DNA of 52,938 nucleotides, taken from an uncultured Desulfobacterales bacterium (lineage in GTDB: Bacteria; Desulfobacterota; Desulfobacteria; Desulfobacterales; SpSt-501). The notes beneath the pieces were generated by a model. It was not told where the DNA came from and did no database searches. It saw nothing but the letters and a program-made list of their open reading frames with translations. Positions 1-8,752 of this stretch are shown here, in pieces; positions within the stretch are counted from its first letter, which is position 1; each line of letters starts with the position of its first letter. Location of the stretch: the NCBI GenBank assembly GCA_938048455.1, contig CALIUY010000011.1, forward strand, positions 1-52,938, given 5' to 3'. The position numbers and the translations under genes are program-made.

Positions 1-702
1 GTTGACGCGGCGCACACGGCCGGCGGAGTCAAGGTCGCCTGTGGCAACGATCATCGGGTGGGCGGGTTGATTGCCGTCCGAAAGAGCGGCGAAGCCCATG
101 CCAAGCGGCAAAGCGAGCGAGCGGCCGCGGATACGGTGCGTCTCCTCTCGGCTGCAAAGCGGATAGGCGATGAAGGCGCCTTCGGCCTTATTGGAGATTA
201 GAGAACGGGCAGCCCTACCCGCATCCTCGATCGCCTGCTTCGCATCGTCATCGAGCAGCGCGACGGCCCAGAGTGGCATCTGAAGCACTGCAGCGCTTCC
301 GGGTGCCCATCCCAGAATCCACCAGCGGACGGCGGCGTGGGAAGAGAGGGCCTCGGCTACCGGAACGGATAGCCAACACTTTGCATCCTGAGAAGCGGGA
401 GGCAAAAACCGCTCCCGCTCAATGCGTTGCGACACGAAGCGCCGCAGGCCCGGAGGGCCAGAGCCCGAAAGCACCAGGAAACTCGAGAGCACGTTGAGAT
501 GGAACAGAAACCGCAAATCGGGATGCTCGGCGGTCGTTTCATCCAGCTTCCCAAGAGCTTCTTCCAGCCGAACATCCCCTTCCCCGTCCGACAAACCGGA
601 CAAGCTCAGCGGCCGCAAAAGCCGCCTCCCTAAGGTTTCGTTTTCTCCGCACCAAGCAAGGAACAAGAGGTGCTCCAAAAAGGTCAACCCGGTCTCAATC
701 AT
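1..702 (-). CDS. Partial protein with a Lon/S16-like protease region (N-terminal 234 residues)
   Basis: The frame is open to the window edge, so only the N-terminal 234 residues are present. The ATG overlaps the stop of the upstream gene by 8 bases, which indicates translational coupling and fixes the start. The first 130 residues are not recognisable. Near residues 195-234 the pattern RGRS, a hydrophobic stretch, then VATGDLDSAGRVRRV resembles the S16 (Lon/ChlI) fold, where the serine of the GPSAG-type motif is catalytic and a TGE/TGD strand follows. The serine in GRS would be the counterpart, but the canonical DGPSAG motif is not kept and the lysine side lies outside the window. It is the last visible gene of a four-gene minus-strand set with a sigma-like and an anti-sigma-like protein, so a proteolytic regulatory role is possible but unproven. 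Confidence 0.55.
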   Translation of the reverse strand, partial: MIETGLTFLEHLLFLAWCGENETLGRRLLRPLSLSGLSDGEGDVRLEEALGKLDETTAEHPDLRFLFHLNVLSSFLVLSGSGPPGLRRFVSQRIERERFLPPASQDAKCWLSVPVAEALSSHAAVRWWILGWAPGSAAVLQMPLWAVALLDDDAKQAIEDAGRAARSLISNKAEGAFIAYPLCSREETHRIRGRSLALPLGMGFAALSDGNQPAHPMIVATGDLDSAGRVRRVN

Positions 703-1855
703 CGTCGCGGTAGCAGAGAAGGGCGATTCTCGTTTCGGCGCCATCGCGTTCTTCAGCGGGGAAATCGGCCGAGAAATGGCCGCTATGCGGGTCAAAAACA
801 ATTTTCCGCGGCGCAATCAGAGGTTCGTCCCGTCGGGCGAGAAAAATGAGCAGACGAAGCTCCCCTTCCCTTTGGGGGGGATCGACGAACCTGCCGCCGA
901 CGACGACCAGGTCGCCTTTGCGTTCACGCGGAAAAAGCTCGACATGGACCGGCAGGATCTCGCGCACCAGATGATCCCGGATGACCACGAAATTGGCTCC
1001 GGCAATTGCCCCGGTCTCCTTCGCGGCGGCAAGGGCGAACATTTCGGGGGGCAGATCGGCCAGCGCAAGCGCTTCCTCGATGCTGCGCCAGCCGTCCCGA
1101 AGCCGGATCAACGGGCGGATGCGTCGGAGGTCCTCCGCAATCGAGCTTCCGGACGACTTCAGATGGAAGCGTCGCTCCTCGATGGAGTGCAGAACGGTGA
1201 AGACGGCGTCTCGGGCGAAGAGATGGGCCACCTCGAGCTCGAGTTCCCGGAAATAGAGGCGGGGATCCTCCTCGCTCATCTCCGGCGGCACGACGGCCCA
1301 GTCGGGATAGTTCCAGGGATCTTCCGCCAGAGCGAAGACGGCCCGCATCACCTCCGGAGAAACCGCCCCCAGCCGACTCCCGAGCTGCTCCCGAGTCACC
1401 GGATAGGAATTCCAGCATTCAACGATCAGCTCGGTTGTCCCGGTTCGTGCGGGCTCCAAGACGAGATCGCCGGGGCCGGCGAGTTCGGCGTCAAAATGGA
1501 CCTGGGCCGCGCGGAAGGCCTGCGGGTCTTCCTCGAGCGGGCGTAAAAGCAAAATGGCGGGGGGCGTGTAATAGAGACCCTCGTGCCATCGGCCCAATTC
1601 CTTGCGGAGGAGACGGATTTCCCCCGCCAGGGGCGGGTTCTGCAGGGGGGCCCCCTCTGAAGAAAAAATGGATTGTAGGGAGGAAAGGAGATCCATCCAG
1701 GGATTCGGGGGCAATGCGGAGGGCACGCCGCAGTCAGGACAGATTTGCATGTGCTTTTTGAGATTCTCGCTTTGGGATGGGTCCTTCAGAACCCTTTCGG
1801 GCGGGCAGGTGCGGATTCTCCGGGCGAAGGCGAGGCTGGCGCGAAGGTCGTTCAT
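695..1855 (-). CDS. Unknown protein with N-terminal zinc anti-sigma-like (HxxxCxxC) motif
   Basis: This is a 386-residue protein. Near residues 35-42 it carries HMQICPDC, the HxxxCxxC signature of zinc-binding anti-sigma (ZAS) domains, with a further cysteine at residue 18. The rest (about 60-386) is acidic and soluble with no membrane segment, and the C-terminal 100 residues are beta-rich (alternating VVVGG, LLIFLA, IALLC). The gene lies 27 bases after a sigma-like gene and overlaps the next gene by 8 bases. A sigma/anti-sigma pairing is therefore the most economical reading. Most ZAS proteins are short or membrane-anchored, so this long soluble form would be unusual. No family could be named for the large C-terminal part. 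The Shine-Dalgarno before the ATG is weak. Confidence 0.6.
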   Translation of the reverse strand: MNDLRASLAFARRIRTCPPERVLKDPSQSENLKKHMQICPDCGVPSALPPNPWMDLLSSLQSIFSSEGAPLQNPPLAGEIRLLRKELGRWHEGLYYTPPAILLLRPLEEDPQAFRAAQVHFDAELAGPGDLVLEPARTGTTELIVECWNSYPVTREQLGSRLGAVSPEVMRAVFALAEDPWNYPDWAVVPPEMSEEDPRLYFRELELEVAHLFARDAVFTVLHSIEERRFHLKSSGSSIAEDLRRIRPLIRLRDGWRSIEEALALADLPPEMFALAAAKETGAIAGANFVVIRDHLVREILPVHVELFPRERKGDLVVVGGRFVDPPQREGELRLLIFLARRDEPLIAPRKIVFDPHSGHFSADFPAEERDGAETRIALLCYRDDD

Positions 1856-1882
1856 AATAAATTCCGTCGGTTCCGACGAATC

Positions 1883-2914
1883 CTACGGCGGGGAAAAGAC
1901 GTTTTTCAAAATTTGCCGCAAAGCCTCGCAGAAAAACTCCCATTCTTGCGGAGTGAAATCCTCCGGCCCGAGCATCTCTTGGTCTCTAAGAAAGCGCTTC
2001 AGTTTTGTCTCCACCTGACCGTAGCGATAAAGAGGCCCTGAGGGTCCAGCGTACCCCATGCGAGAAGCGATCGCGCCCCAATCGAGCTCACAAACCATCC
2101 GGTAATAAAAAATCCGACGCTCCTCCCACGTCAGCCGGTTCACGAAACAGGAGGCCAGCCGCGGGATATCACAGGCGAAAGGGAACGCCTCCGACGCCGG
2201 TTCGGCCGTCCGCTCGACTCCTGGGACTCCTGCGTCGGATGCGGAAGATTCGTAATCCGCCGACAGGGACACCTCCCTGGGACTGGGAACATGCCGGAAT
2301 ACCCAGTTCACGAAATCACGCAGATCAAGCCAGAGATCTTCCCCTCGAATGAGGCAGGCTTCCCGCCAGAAATGGGCGGCGAGGGGGAGGAGCGCTTTGG
2401 CCGCCAGAAGTTCGTTCAGCTGCGGATGCACCGAAAGCGGAAAGGAGATCCGCTCGATCTCCTCCTCTCTGAGGGGGGGGCGGGCGAGGGAGGGGATTTT
2501 CATGCTGAACATGAAGAATCGACCGCTTCTCAATTGATGATGGAATTTTTCCGATTCGCGCAGGATTTCCGAGGAAGCGCGATAGAAAAACCGCCAGGGA
2601 TCGGTTTGAAGGCTCCGGGAGCGATCCAGGAGGTAATTGCGGAATGAGCGCTCGAGGTATTTCTCGAGGTGATCGGCCCCGGAGGCGATCAGCGACTGGA
2701 ACTCCGTACCATGTTCCAGCAAAAAGATCTCGAGTTCGGAGAGAATTTCCCCGACACGTTCCGAGCCGCCAAGCTCCGGGGGATCGATCGCTGCCGGTCG
2801 TATCCGGCGCCGACGCAGCCAACGTTCGACATTCACGGCGATCGACCCCAGAATGCGGCGGGATGCCGGCTGATTCAGCCATGCCCGGATGATGTCATTG
2901 CCCCGGTTGCCCAT
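1883..2914 (-). CDS. Sigma-70-like protein (region-4-like helix-turn-helix), large and divergent
   Basis: The product is 343 residues, longer than a typical ECF sigma factor (about 190). The segment around residues 80-130 (EKYLERSFRNYLLDRSR, then WRFFYRAS) resembles region 2 of sigma factors and DNA-binding sigma-like proteins. Residues about 255-315 (LTWEERRIFYYRMVCELDW, then IASRMGY, then VETKLKRFLRD) resemble region 4, where an LTxxER start leads into a helix-turn-helix. Between them lies an insert of about 120 residues of unknown fold. A GAGAGG Shine-Dalgarno precedes the ATG, and the gene starts 6 bases after the upstream stop. The downstream neighbour carries a zinc anti-sigma motif, which supports a sigma role. 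Homology is remote, and it could be a non-transcriptional sigma-like protein. Confidence 0.5.
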   Translation of the reverse strand: MGNRGNDIIRAWLNQPASRRILGSIAVNVERWLRRRRIRPAAIDPPELGGSERVGEILSELEIFLLEHGTEFQSLIASGADHLEKYLERSFRNYLLDRSRSLQTDPWRFFYRASSEILRESEKFHHQLRSGRFFMFSMKIPSLARPPLREEEIERISFPLSVHPQLNELLAAKALLPLAAHFWREACLIRGEDLWLDLRDFVNWVFRHVPSPREVSLSADYESSASDAGVPGVERTAEPASEAFPFACDIPRLASCFVNRLTWEERRIFYYRMVCELDWGAIASRMGYAGPSGPLYRYGQVETKLKRFLRDQEMLGPEDFTPQEWEFFCEALRQILKNVFSPP

Positions 2915-2920
2915 GGCCTC

Positions 2921-3424
2921 TCACGTTCCGGAGATCGTGAAGCCGCTCTCGGGTTCTTCCGTCGCAGGACGAAAGCGGCTTACCGTAAGCAGGCACTCTT
3001 CCGGGACTTCGCCCTTGAAACTCACCTGATGAGCGAGCGATCGCGGCAGAGGAAATGCCAGGTTTTCGATCAGGTGCGAATTCCGGTCCATCACGAAGCC
3101 GGTGTGAAGCAATCGGCAACCCTTACGAATGAAACGGAACGAGGAGACCTTGAAAGGCCGGCTGCTGGAGCAGGGGCATACCTGCGCCCCAATGCCGTGA
3201 GGCGAGGTTTGCAGGCAATAAAGCGGATGGGTTTTCCAGGCATCGACTTGAGGGCTGAAGGCCCCGGCCGTGAGGCGATGCAGCTCTCGGTCAGGGGCGC
3301 CGAAGAACAGGAAGCGCTTTCTCCAAAAAGCAAGCGGAAGGCGGGCATTCTCCGTGAGAACCCGCTCGAGATGGCCCCGGGCATTGAGAGTGCCCTTCTT
3401 TTTATCCCAAGGAGGTTCCAGCAT
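2921..3424 (-). CDS. Hypothetical protein with CPCS motif, first gene of the sigma/anti-sigma set
   Basis: A 167-residue protein starting at ATG 3424; a GTG directly before it at 3427 is an equally possible start. It has a CPCSS motif near residue 88, a single later cysteine (RKGCRLL), and a basic N-terminal half rich in Arg/Phe/Trp. There is no signal peptide or membrane segment. The pattern of short beta strands (FKVSSFRFI, then LLHTGFVMD, then VSFKGEV) suggests a small beta-barrel, loosely like PemK/MazF-type proteins, but I do not recognise the family and do not assign a toxin function. A sigma-70-type promoter candidate lies 40-70 bases upstream. The next gene, sigma-like, starts 6 bases after the stop, so all four genes of this set are probably cotranscribed. 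Confidence 0.6.
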   Translation of the reverse strand: MLEPPWDKKKGTLNARGHLERVLTENARLPLAFWRKRFLFFGAPDRELHRLTAGAFSPQVDAWKTHPLYCLQTSPHGIGAQVCPCSSSRPFKVSSFRFIRKGCRLLHTGFVMDRNSHLIENLAFPLPRSLAHQVSFKGEVPEECLLTVSRFRPATEEPESGFTISGT

Positions 3425-3463
3425 CACGGCCGCCGCCCTGTTGCCAAGGACAAGTTATTTTAA

Positions 3464-3492
3464 AGCATACACTCCTTTGCTTGTGATTGCAA
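3464..3492 (-). promoter_or_regulatory. Sigma-70-type promoter candidate for the 3424-to-1 set
   Basis: On the minus strand TTGCAA (3492-3487), a 17-base spacer, and TATGCT (3469-3464) fit the -35/-10 layout. The sequence lies in an AT-rich gap in otherwise GC-rich DNA, 40 bases upstream of the first gene. The same -10 hexamer recurs at two other promoter candidates in this window. Confidence 0.4.
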
Positions 3493-3564
3493 AGAAAAAA
3501 TCTAATAAATAATTATTCTGGTAGGTTATGTGTTTTGCACAGGTTCGATATTCGTAGAAATTAC

Positions 3565-4848
3565 TTAGGTAATTTCATCTGCCTCGTCCCTTTCCGGATT
3601 TCCGGGAAGTCCCGGGGAGGTCGGGGCTTCGAGTTCGAGGGCGGCGATCGCGGGCATGCGGCCGCCGATGATGCCCTGCATGTCGCCGTAGAGGGCGGCC
3701 GTGTTGCGGACGACGCGCTGGATCTCCTTCTCTCGCTGGCTCCAGATCCTCTCCATGGCCCGGCGCTCCTTGTTCAGCTGATCCTGGAGCGAGCGGAAGG
3801 CCTCGACGATTCCCTCGATCTTCTGCCGGAACTCTTCCCCGGAGAGGTACTGGTAGAGGGCCTCCATCTTCTCGTTCTTGCCGACCGCCGCCTCGCGCTC
3901 GCGCGAAAGGGCGATCAGCTGCTCGCGCAGCACCGCGGCAAGCGGGATCGCGCTCTCCGGATCGCTCACCCAGACGCCGTCCAGACGGCCGAAACGCCGC
4001 ACACCTTCCGGCAGGACAACCGAGACGAGAATCGCAAGTGTCGCCCGGGTCGCGATCATGTCGTCTTTCAGTTTGGGGATCCAGTTGCCCGACCAGGCCT
4101 TCGTGTTCTTGGTCTCCCAGAGCACCACCCCGCAGTCGGCGCCGAGGGGGTTTCGCACCCTCTGAATGAGGTCGGCGCCACGGATTCCCTTGGGAACCGG
4201 CTGGATGTCGTCGTGAAGAAAAACGCTTTTCAACCTGGCTTCGAAGTCAAGCTCCAGCACCTCGCCCTGGGTCTCCATCGAGCCCTGCTCGGCGCGGCGC
4301 TTCATTTCTTCCAAAGCGGTCTTCAGGTCCTGGATCACCTTGTCCTTCTCGAGGTCCTTCAAGCGGTGTTCCTCTGCCGCGCGCCGCAACGTTTCGGCGC
4401 GGATGGCCTCGCGTTCGGCGTCGATCTTGCGGGCGACCTCGAGTTGCAGCGCCTCGCGTTCTTCCTCGAGCTTTCGCTGCCGGGCCCGGAGCTTGAGCTC
4501 CTGCTCCCGAAAGATGCGGATCGCGGCCTCCTTCTCGGCAAGCGCACCCTCCATCTCCTTGATCTTGAGGCCGAAGTCGGCTTCGATCCTCTTTCTGGCC
4601 GCCTTTTCGGCCTCGGAGAGCTTTTCCCGCAGCCTCGTTTCGAGTTCCTCCTCGAGCGCCGCACGGCCGCGGGCGAGCTCCTCCTCGAGCGCTCTGAGCT
4701 TTTCGCCCTTCTTTCTCATCTCGGCTTCGCGGCGTTTCACCTCTTCGAGAAGCTCCGCGCGCAAATGGTCGCGGATTCTCCCCGTCAACGCCTCGGAGAG
4801 TTCGAATTCGTGGCCGCAGTTGGGGCAGACGATCTGTCCGGAGCTCAT
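3565..4848 (-). CDS. DUF2130 protein: zinc-ribbon start, coiled coil, C-terminal nuclease-like domain
   Basis: The 427-residue protein begins with a zinc ribbon (IVCPNCGHEF, with only the first CxxC pair). Then comes a long charged coiled coil (about residues 25-200, Glu/Arg/Lys-rich heptads) and a globular C-terminal half (about 210-390) containing DFEARLKSVFL, GADLIQRVRN, GVVLWETKNTKAWSG and KDDMIATRATLAILV. This is the organisation of the DUF2130 family, whose C-terminal domain is predicted to be a restriction-endonuclease-like (RmuC-related) nuclease; the ExK in WETK matches that idea. It starts 22 bases after the FtsK-nuclease stop, with a GAGGAG Shine-Dalgarno, as the last gene of the motor/nuclease set. 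A small AT-rich inverted repeat (3558-3575) overlaps its stop codon. Activity on DNA ends or branched DNA is inference. Confidence 0.8.
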   Translation of the reverse strand: MSSGQIVCPNCGHEFELSEALTGRIRDHLRAELLEEVKRREAEMRKKGEKLRALEEELARGRAALEEELETRLREKLSEAEKAARKRIEADFGLKIKEMEGALAEKEAAIRIFREQELKLRARQRKLEEEREALQLEVARKIDAEREAIRAETLRRAAEEHRLKDLEKDKVIQDLKTALEEMKRRAEQGSMETQGEVLELDFEARLKSVFLHDDIQPVPKGIRGADLIQRVRNPLGADCGVVLWETKNTKAWSGNWIPKLKDDMIATRATLAILVSVVLPEGVRRFGRLDGVWVSDPESAIPLAAVLREQLIALSREREAAVGKNEKMEALYQYLSGEEFRQKIEGIVEAFRSLQDQLNKERRAMERIWSQREKEIQRVVRNTAALYGDMQGIIGGRMPAIAALELEAPTSPGLPGNPERDEADEIT

Positions 4849-4870
4849 GCAAAAAATCTCCTCATGGAGT

Positions 4871-6688
4871 TCAAGTTCTCAAAAGTTCTCGAAGATCCTC
4901 CGCCGTGACCAGGGGGGCCTGGGCGCGCTCGATGCCGAAGCCGCGGTCACAGAGGAGATCCCCCCGGCCAAGGAGCCGCTCGGCCCCGGCGCGGTCGAGG
5001 ACGATCTTCGCGTTCGCCTGGTTCACGACGCGCAGGCAGATCTTGAGCGGCAGATTCGCCTTGATGATCCCGCTCACGACATGCCGGTCCGGCCGCTGGG
5101 TGGCAAGGATCAGGTGCACGCCGGCCGCCCTGCCCTTCTGGGCCAAGCGCCCGACCAGCCGCTCGAAGGACTGCTTTTCGTTTCGCCCCGCGAGGACCAG
5201 GTCGCCGAACTCGTCGAAGAGGATCACCCGGAAGGGGATGTCCTGGCGGCCGGCGGCGAAGCGGGCGGAGAGGTTCTCGAAGCCCTCGCGGGAAAGCACC
5301 CGGTAGCGCTCCTCCATCTCTTCCAGGGCGGCCTCGAGCCGCGGCAGGGTCTCCCCCGGCTCGGTCACCACCGGCTGATCCACGTGCGCAAGCGCCGCAA
5401 GGCTGGTGAAGGTCAAGATTTTCGGGTCGATCAGGGTGAGGCGGACGCGATCGGGGGGAGCGCGATGAACGAGACTGGCGACGATGCTCTTCAAAAATTC
5501 GCTCTTGCCCGCGCCCGCCGCCCCGGCGACCAGCGCATGGCAGGTGTTGGGGTCGGCAAGGTCGCAGACGAGGGGTCGCCCCTCGATTCCGATCCCGACG
5601 GCAAAGGCGACGGGGCTCGGGTGGCCTTTGAGCTCGGGGCAATCGATGACCTCCCGCCAGGGGACGGAAAGCGGCCTTTCGCGGGGGATGTCGATCGTGA
5701 CCCGGCCCTGGCCGGCTTCGATCACGGGGGTGAGCGGCAGCGAGAGGGCGACTTTTAGATCCTCGGCGCGGCTCGCAAGCGAGGAGACTTTGACACCGGC
5801 TGCGGGCCTCACCTCGTAGCGCACGAGCTGCGGGGCCTCGCGCCTGCCGGTCACCTCGACCGCAAGGCCGAAGCGCGAAAAACACTCCCGGATCGCCTCC
5901 GAGAGATCGGCCGGTTCCGGGACCGGCGTGTGGAAGTCAAGTTGAGGCGAAGGTTTTCGAACCCCTGGGGCTTCACCTGCAAGCGCGGCAAGAACGGGAT
6001 GGACGACGTCGGCGAACATCGCCTGAAGGTCCCGCGCCTCGACCCGCACCTCCTCGAGCGCGGGTTCGTAGTACTCGAGGACCCCCTCGTAGGCCCGGCC
6101 CGGGTGGGCGGTCTCGAGCATGCGGGCGTAGATCGCAAGCTGCAGGAGATCCTGCTTCATGCGCTCCCCGCGGGTCAGCTTGTAGTCCACGATCTCGAGC
6201 GCGCCGCGGGGAAGCGCGCGCACGGCGTCGATCTTCCCCGAGAGAACAAGGGTGCCGCCGCCTGCGGGCACGGGGATCGCCGTGAGCGGAAACTCGCTTG
6301 CCAAAAACAAGCCGCGAAATCCCCCGGCGGGGTCTCGTTCCCGAAGAAGCGCGGCCAGGCGATTGCAGAAAGCCTTCAATGCCGAGGCGAGGTGCCAGGC
6401 CGAGTCGGTCTTGCCCTCACGGCAGATGCGCGCGAGCCGCCCGGCGGCGAGCCGCTCGTAGAGCTCTTCCCAGAGGGCCGAGGAATCGGCCTCGCCCCTA
6501 CCCGCCCCGCGGTCGACAAGCCGCTCCGTGAAACGCGCGGCCAGGCGGTGAAACAGGCGGCCGTAGAGCGGGATCTCGCCCGGCGGCGTGAAGTGCCGGG
6601 TCGGGGGATTCTCCCCGCGCAAAAGCCGCTCGCGAAAGGTCTCCTCGAGGCAGGCGCGGCAGAGGGCGGATACGCTGATCGCCTCCAT
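4871..6688 (-). CDS. RecB/Cas4-like nuclease fused to FtsK/SpoIIIE-type DNA translocase motor
   Basis: This 605-residue protein joins two DNA-processing modules. Residues about 130-190 carry the RecB/Cas4 PD-(D/E)XK signature: GKIDAV (Asp154), EIVDYK (Asp168, Lys170) and QLAIY. Residues about 250-605 match the FtsK alpha-beta motor: the YEVRPAAGVKVSSL strand pair, Walker A GAAGAGKS (389-396), Walker B ILFDEFGDL (about 500), ILATQRP, and LLGRGDLL near the end. The N-terminal membrane domain and the C-terminal gamma (KOPS-reading) domain of true FtsK are absent, so it is not the chromosome-segregation protein. I chose ATG 6688 (GAAGAGG upstream) over an in-frame GTG at 6724 that would overlap the upstream gene. 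It lies between an ATPase gene and a DUF2130 gene at gaps of 11 and 22 bases. A role in anti-phage or anti-plasmid DNA cutting is inferred. Confidence 0.85.
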   Translation of the reverse strand: MEAISVSALCRACLEETFRERLLRGENPPTRHFTPPGEIPLYGRLFHRLAARFTERLVDRGAGRGEADSSALWEELYERLAAGRLARICREGKTDSAWHLASALKAFCNRLAALLRERDPAGGFRGLFLASEFPLTAIPVPAGGGTLVLSGKIDAVRALPRGALEIVDYKLTRGERMKQDLLQLAIYARMLETAHPGRAYEGVLEYYEPALEEVRVEARDLQAMFADVVHPVLAALAGEAPGVRKPSPQLDFHTPVPEPADLSEAIRECFSRFGLAVEVTGRREAPQLVRYEVRPAAGVKVSSLASRAEDLKVALSLPLTPVIEAGQGRVTIDIPRERPLSVPWREVIDCPELKGHPSPVAFAVGIGIEGRPLVCDLADPNTCHALVAGAAGAGKSEFLKSIVASLVHRAPPDRVRLTLIDPKILTFTSLAALAHVDQPVVTEPGETLPRLEAALEEMEERYRVLSREGFENLSARFAAGRQDIPFRVILFDEFGDLVLAGRNEKQSFERLVGRLAQKGRAAGVHLILATQRPDRHVVSGIIKANLPLKICLRVVNQANAKIVLDRAGAERLLGRGDLLCDRGFGIERAQAPLVTAEDLRELLRT

Positions 6689-6699
6689 GGCGCGCCTCT

Positions 6700-8745
6700 T
6701 CACCCCCTCTTTCCGGTGCGCCACTGGAAAACGGTCATCCGCGGGCCGGAAAAGATTTGGATCTCGGGGATCGCGCTGCGGGCTTTTTCAATCTCCGCGG
6801 GAGTGGCGGGGGGGTGAATGCGCTCGAGGATCTCCTGGAGGCTCAGGAATTTTTCGCGACGGAGCAGTTCGCGCAGCCTTGTCTTGAGGGAAGATTCCGT
6901 CCCCCCGCCTTCGGCGGGTGGCGCGGTGGGCCCCCATTTTTCGGGTGCAGACTCGAAGACCCGCTCCCAGAAGGGGGCAAGCTGCTTTTGCACGAACGCG
7001 AGCACCGCCTCCGGGTTGAGCGGGATGTCGCCCTCCACGGCATCGAGGTAAAGGTCGTGGGCGGCGTAGAGCCGGGTGATGTCCTCGGGGTCGAGGGTGA
7101 GCAGGTGCAGAAATCTCCCGCGCGCCGCCTGGATGGCGGGGGCGGTCTTCCAGCGCGCACCGGGGATGGGCCGCAGATCCGGGGTGCGGATGAAGACGAG
7201 CTTGCAGCCGGGGTCGGCCGCCTTCAACCCCTCCCCTTCCTTGACGATCGCCTGCCAGCGGCGGGCGTGATGGCCCGCCTCGAGGCCGAAATAGACCTTT
7301 TTCCCCGACCTCTCCCAGCCGAGGACGAGATAGCGGCTCTTCGGCTTGAAGGTCGTGCAGCCCGGGGGGACGGCGTTCTCGAGAAGCCAGAAGAGGGCAT
7401 CGGGGTTGAAAAGGCGGCGCCGCGGCTGGGTGCGGATCTTCTCCAGGCGGGCGCGATAGAACTCCTCGACCTGCGGCTCCGGGGCAGGCGGTTTCCGGGG
7501 TGTTTCGTCTTCACGCAAAAGCTCCTCGAAGCGTTGGCTGCAAGCTCTGAGGAACTCGCGAATGTTCACGGCGGGGTTTGCGGTGAAAAATTTCTCAAGA
7601 AATTGCTCTTCGAGCATCCGGGAGGCGATCTCCCCGGACACCTCCGCCCCCTCGAGCCGCAGCCGGACCAGTTCCGCGGCCTGGCTGTGGTTCACCCCTT
7701 TGAGCTCGAGAAAGGGTTTGAGGATGCGGTCCTTGTGCGCCTCCTGCCAGTGACGGAGAACAACGTCCTCCCAAGGGGTGAGATTCGCCGTGAGCAGGGT
7801 CAACTGGTTCGGGCATTCGGCGGTCAGGACCTCGACGACAACCCCGAGGCTTGCGGCCAGCTCGGGGGAGGAGGCGTAGTTCTCCGTCTGGTCGAAGCAG
7901 AAGACGAAAGGCCGGAAGAAGCCGGCGAGCTTGCAGAGATCGGCAAGGCGGCTTCGGGCGAGATCCTCGGCGTTCTCGCCGGAGAGATCCCAGGGCGGGC
8001 GGTCGGCGGGAGGAAGCCCGATCGCCTGCGCCTCCTCCTCGTCCACGCAGGCCGCCTTCAGCCAGTCGAGGCAGGCCTGGCGGAGCTCCGGATGCGCGCG
8101 GCCCTCGTAGGCGTAAGAGACAAGGACGCGAAGCCACGCGGCGGGGGATGCCGTGAGCTGCAGGCCGCGCTCATGGAGCTGGTTCTTCAGGAGTTCGGAG
8201 AGTTTCCCGGTTTGCTGCCGGATGAGTCTCTTCCAGGCGTCGTTTGCGCGCAGCTCCGTGATCGCCGCCCGATCGAGGTAGGCGATGAGCCGGTGCGGGG
8301 CGCGGCTTTGGATCCTCCCGCGGCGCAGGCCGTTCAGCGCCATGTTGACGAGGACGCCGTGGATGAAGGCCTCGAGCTGGGTTTCCGAATCGAGAGGGGA
8401 TGAGCCCTGCCTTTCCGGGAATTCCATCTCCTGGACGGTCTTGAGAAGGATCGAGCGCCAGCAGGAGGCGGGGGTGGCGTAGGGCCTAAGATAAACGAGG
8501 GTCGCCCGGCCTTCGAGGCGGCGAAAGAGCCGCCCGATGAGGTGCGACTTGCCGTAACCGGGGGCGGAGGAGACCAGAAGGCGCGCCCCAGGGGAGCGCG
8601 CATCGCGCGGCGGCTCCTTGCCCTCGGAAAGAGCCTCGACCAGCCGCACCAGGCGCTCGAGAGGCTCGTCGTTCAAGCCGGGGACCGAGGCCGAAACGCG
8701 GCGCGGCTCGGTCACGATGGCCTGCTCGAAGGGGTTTGCGCTCAT
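6700..8745 (-). CDS. P-loop ATPase of the FtsK-nuclease set
   Basis: A 681-residue soluble protein with Walker A APGYGKSH at residues 61-68 and a Walker-B-like FCFDQTE at 282-288, where Gln follows the Asp instead of the usual Glu. After this comes a sensor-like segment (LTLLTANLTPW) and a C-terminal half (about 400-681) of unknown fold ending in a short helical region. The architecture suits a STAND/AAA-type nucleotide switch that loads or gates the motor. The start at ATG 8745 lies 7 bases after the winged-helix gene, while a longer upstream in-frame extension would run deep into that gene, so it was rejected. The next gene begins 11 bases after this stop. I do not recognise a named family. 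Function within the set, possibly target sensing, is inference. Confidence 0.75.
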   Translation of the reverse strand: MSANPFEQAIVTEPRRVSASVPGLNDEPLERLVRLVEALSEGKEPPRDARSPGARLLVSSAPGYGKSHLIGRLFRRLEGRATLVYLRPYATPASCWRSILLKTVQEMEFPERQGSSPLDSETQLEAFIHGVLVNMALNGLRRGRIQSRAPHRLIAYLDRAAITELRANDAWKRLIRQQTGKLSELLKNQLHERGLQLTASPAAWLRVLVSYAYEGRAHPELRQACLDWLKAACVDEEEAQAIGLPPADRPPWDLSGENAEDLARSRLADLCKLAGFFRPFVFCFDQTENYASSPELAASLGVVVEVLTAECPNQLTLLTANLTPWEDVVLRHWQEAHKDRILKPFLELKGVNHSQAAELVRLRLEGAEVSGEIASRMLEEQFLEKFFTANPAVNIREFLRACSQRFEELLREDETPRKPPAPEPQVEEFYRARLEKIRTQPRRRLFNPDALFWLLENAVPPGCTTFKPKSRYLVLGWERSGKKVYFGLEAGHHARRWQAIVKEGEGLKAADPGCKLVFIRTPDLRPIPGARWKTAPAIQAARGRFLHLLTLDPEDITRLYAAHDLYLDAVEGDIPLNPEAVLAFVQKQLAPFWERVFESAPEKWGPTAPPAEGGGTESSLKTRLRELLRREKFLSLQEILERIHPPATPAEIEKARSAIPEIQIFSGPRMTVFQWRTGKRG

Positions 8746-8752
8746 GGCCCGC

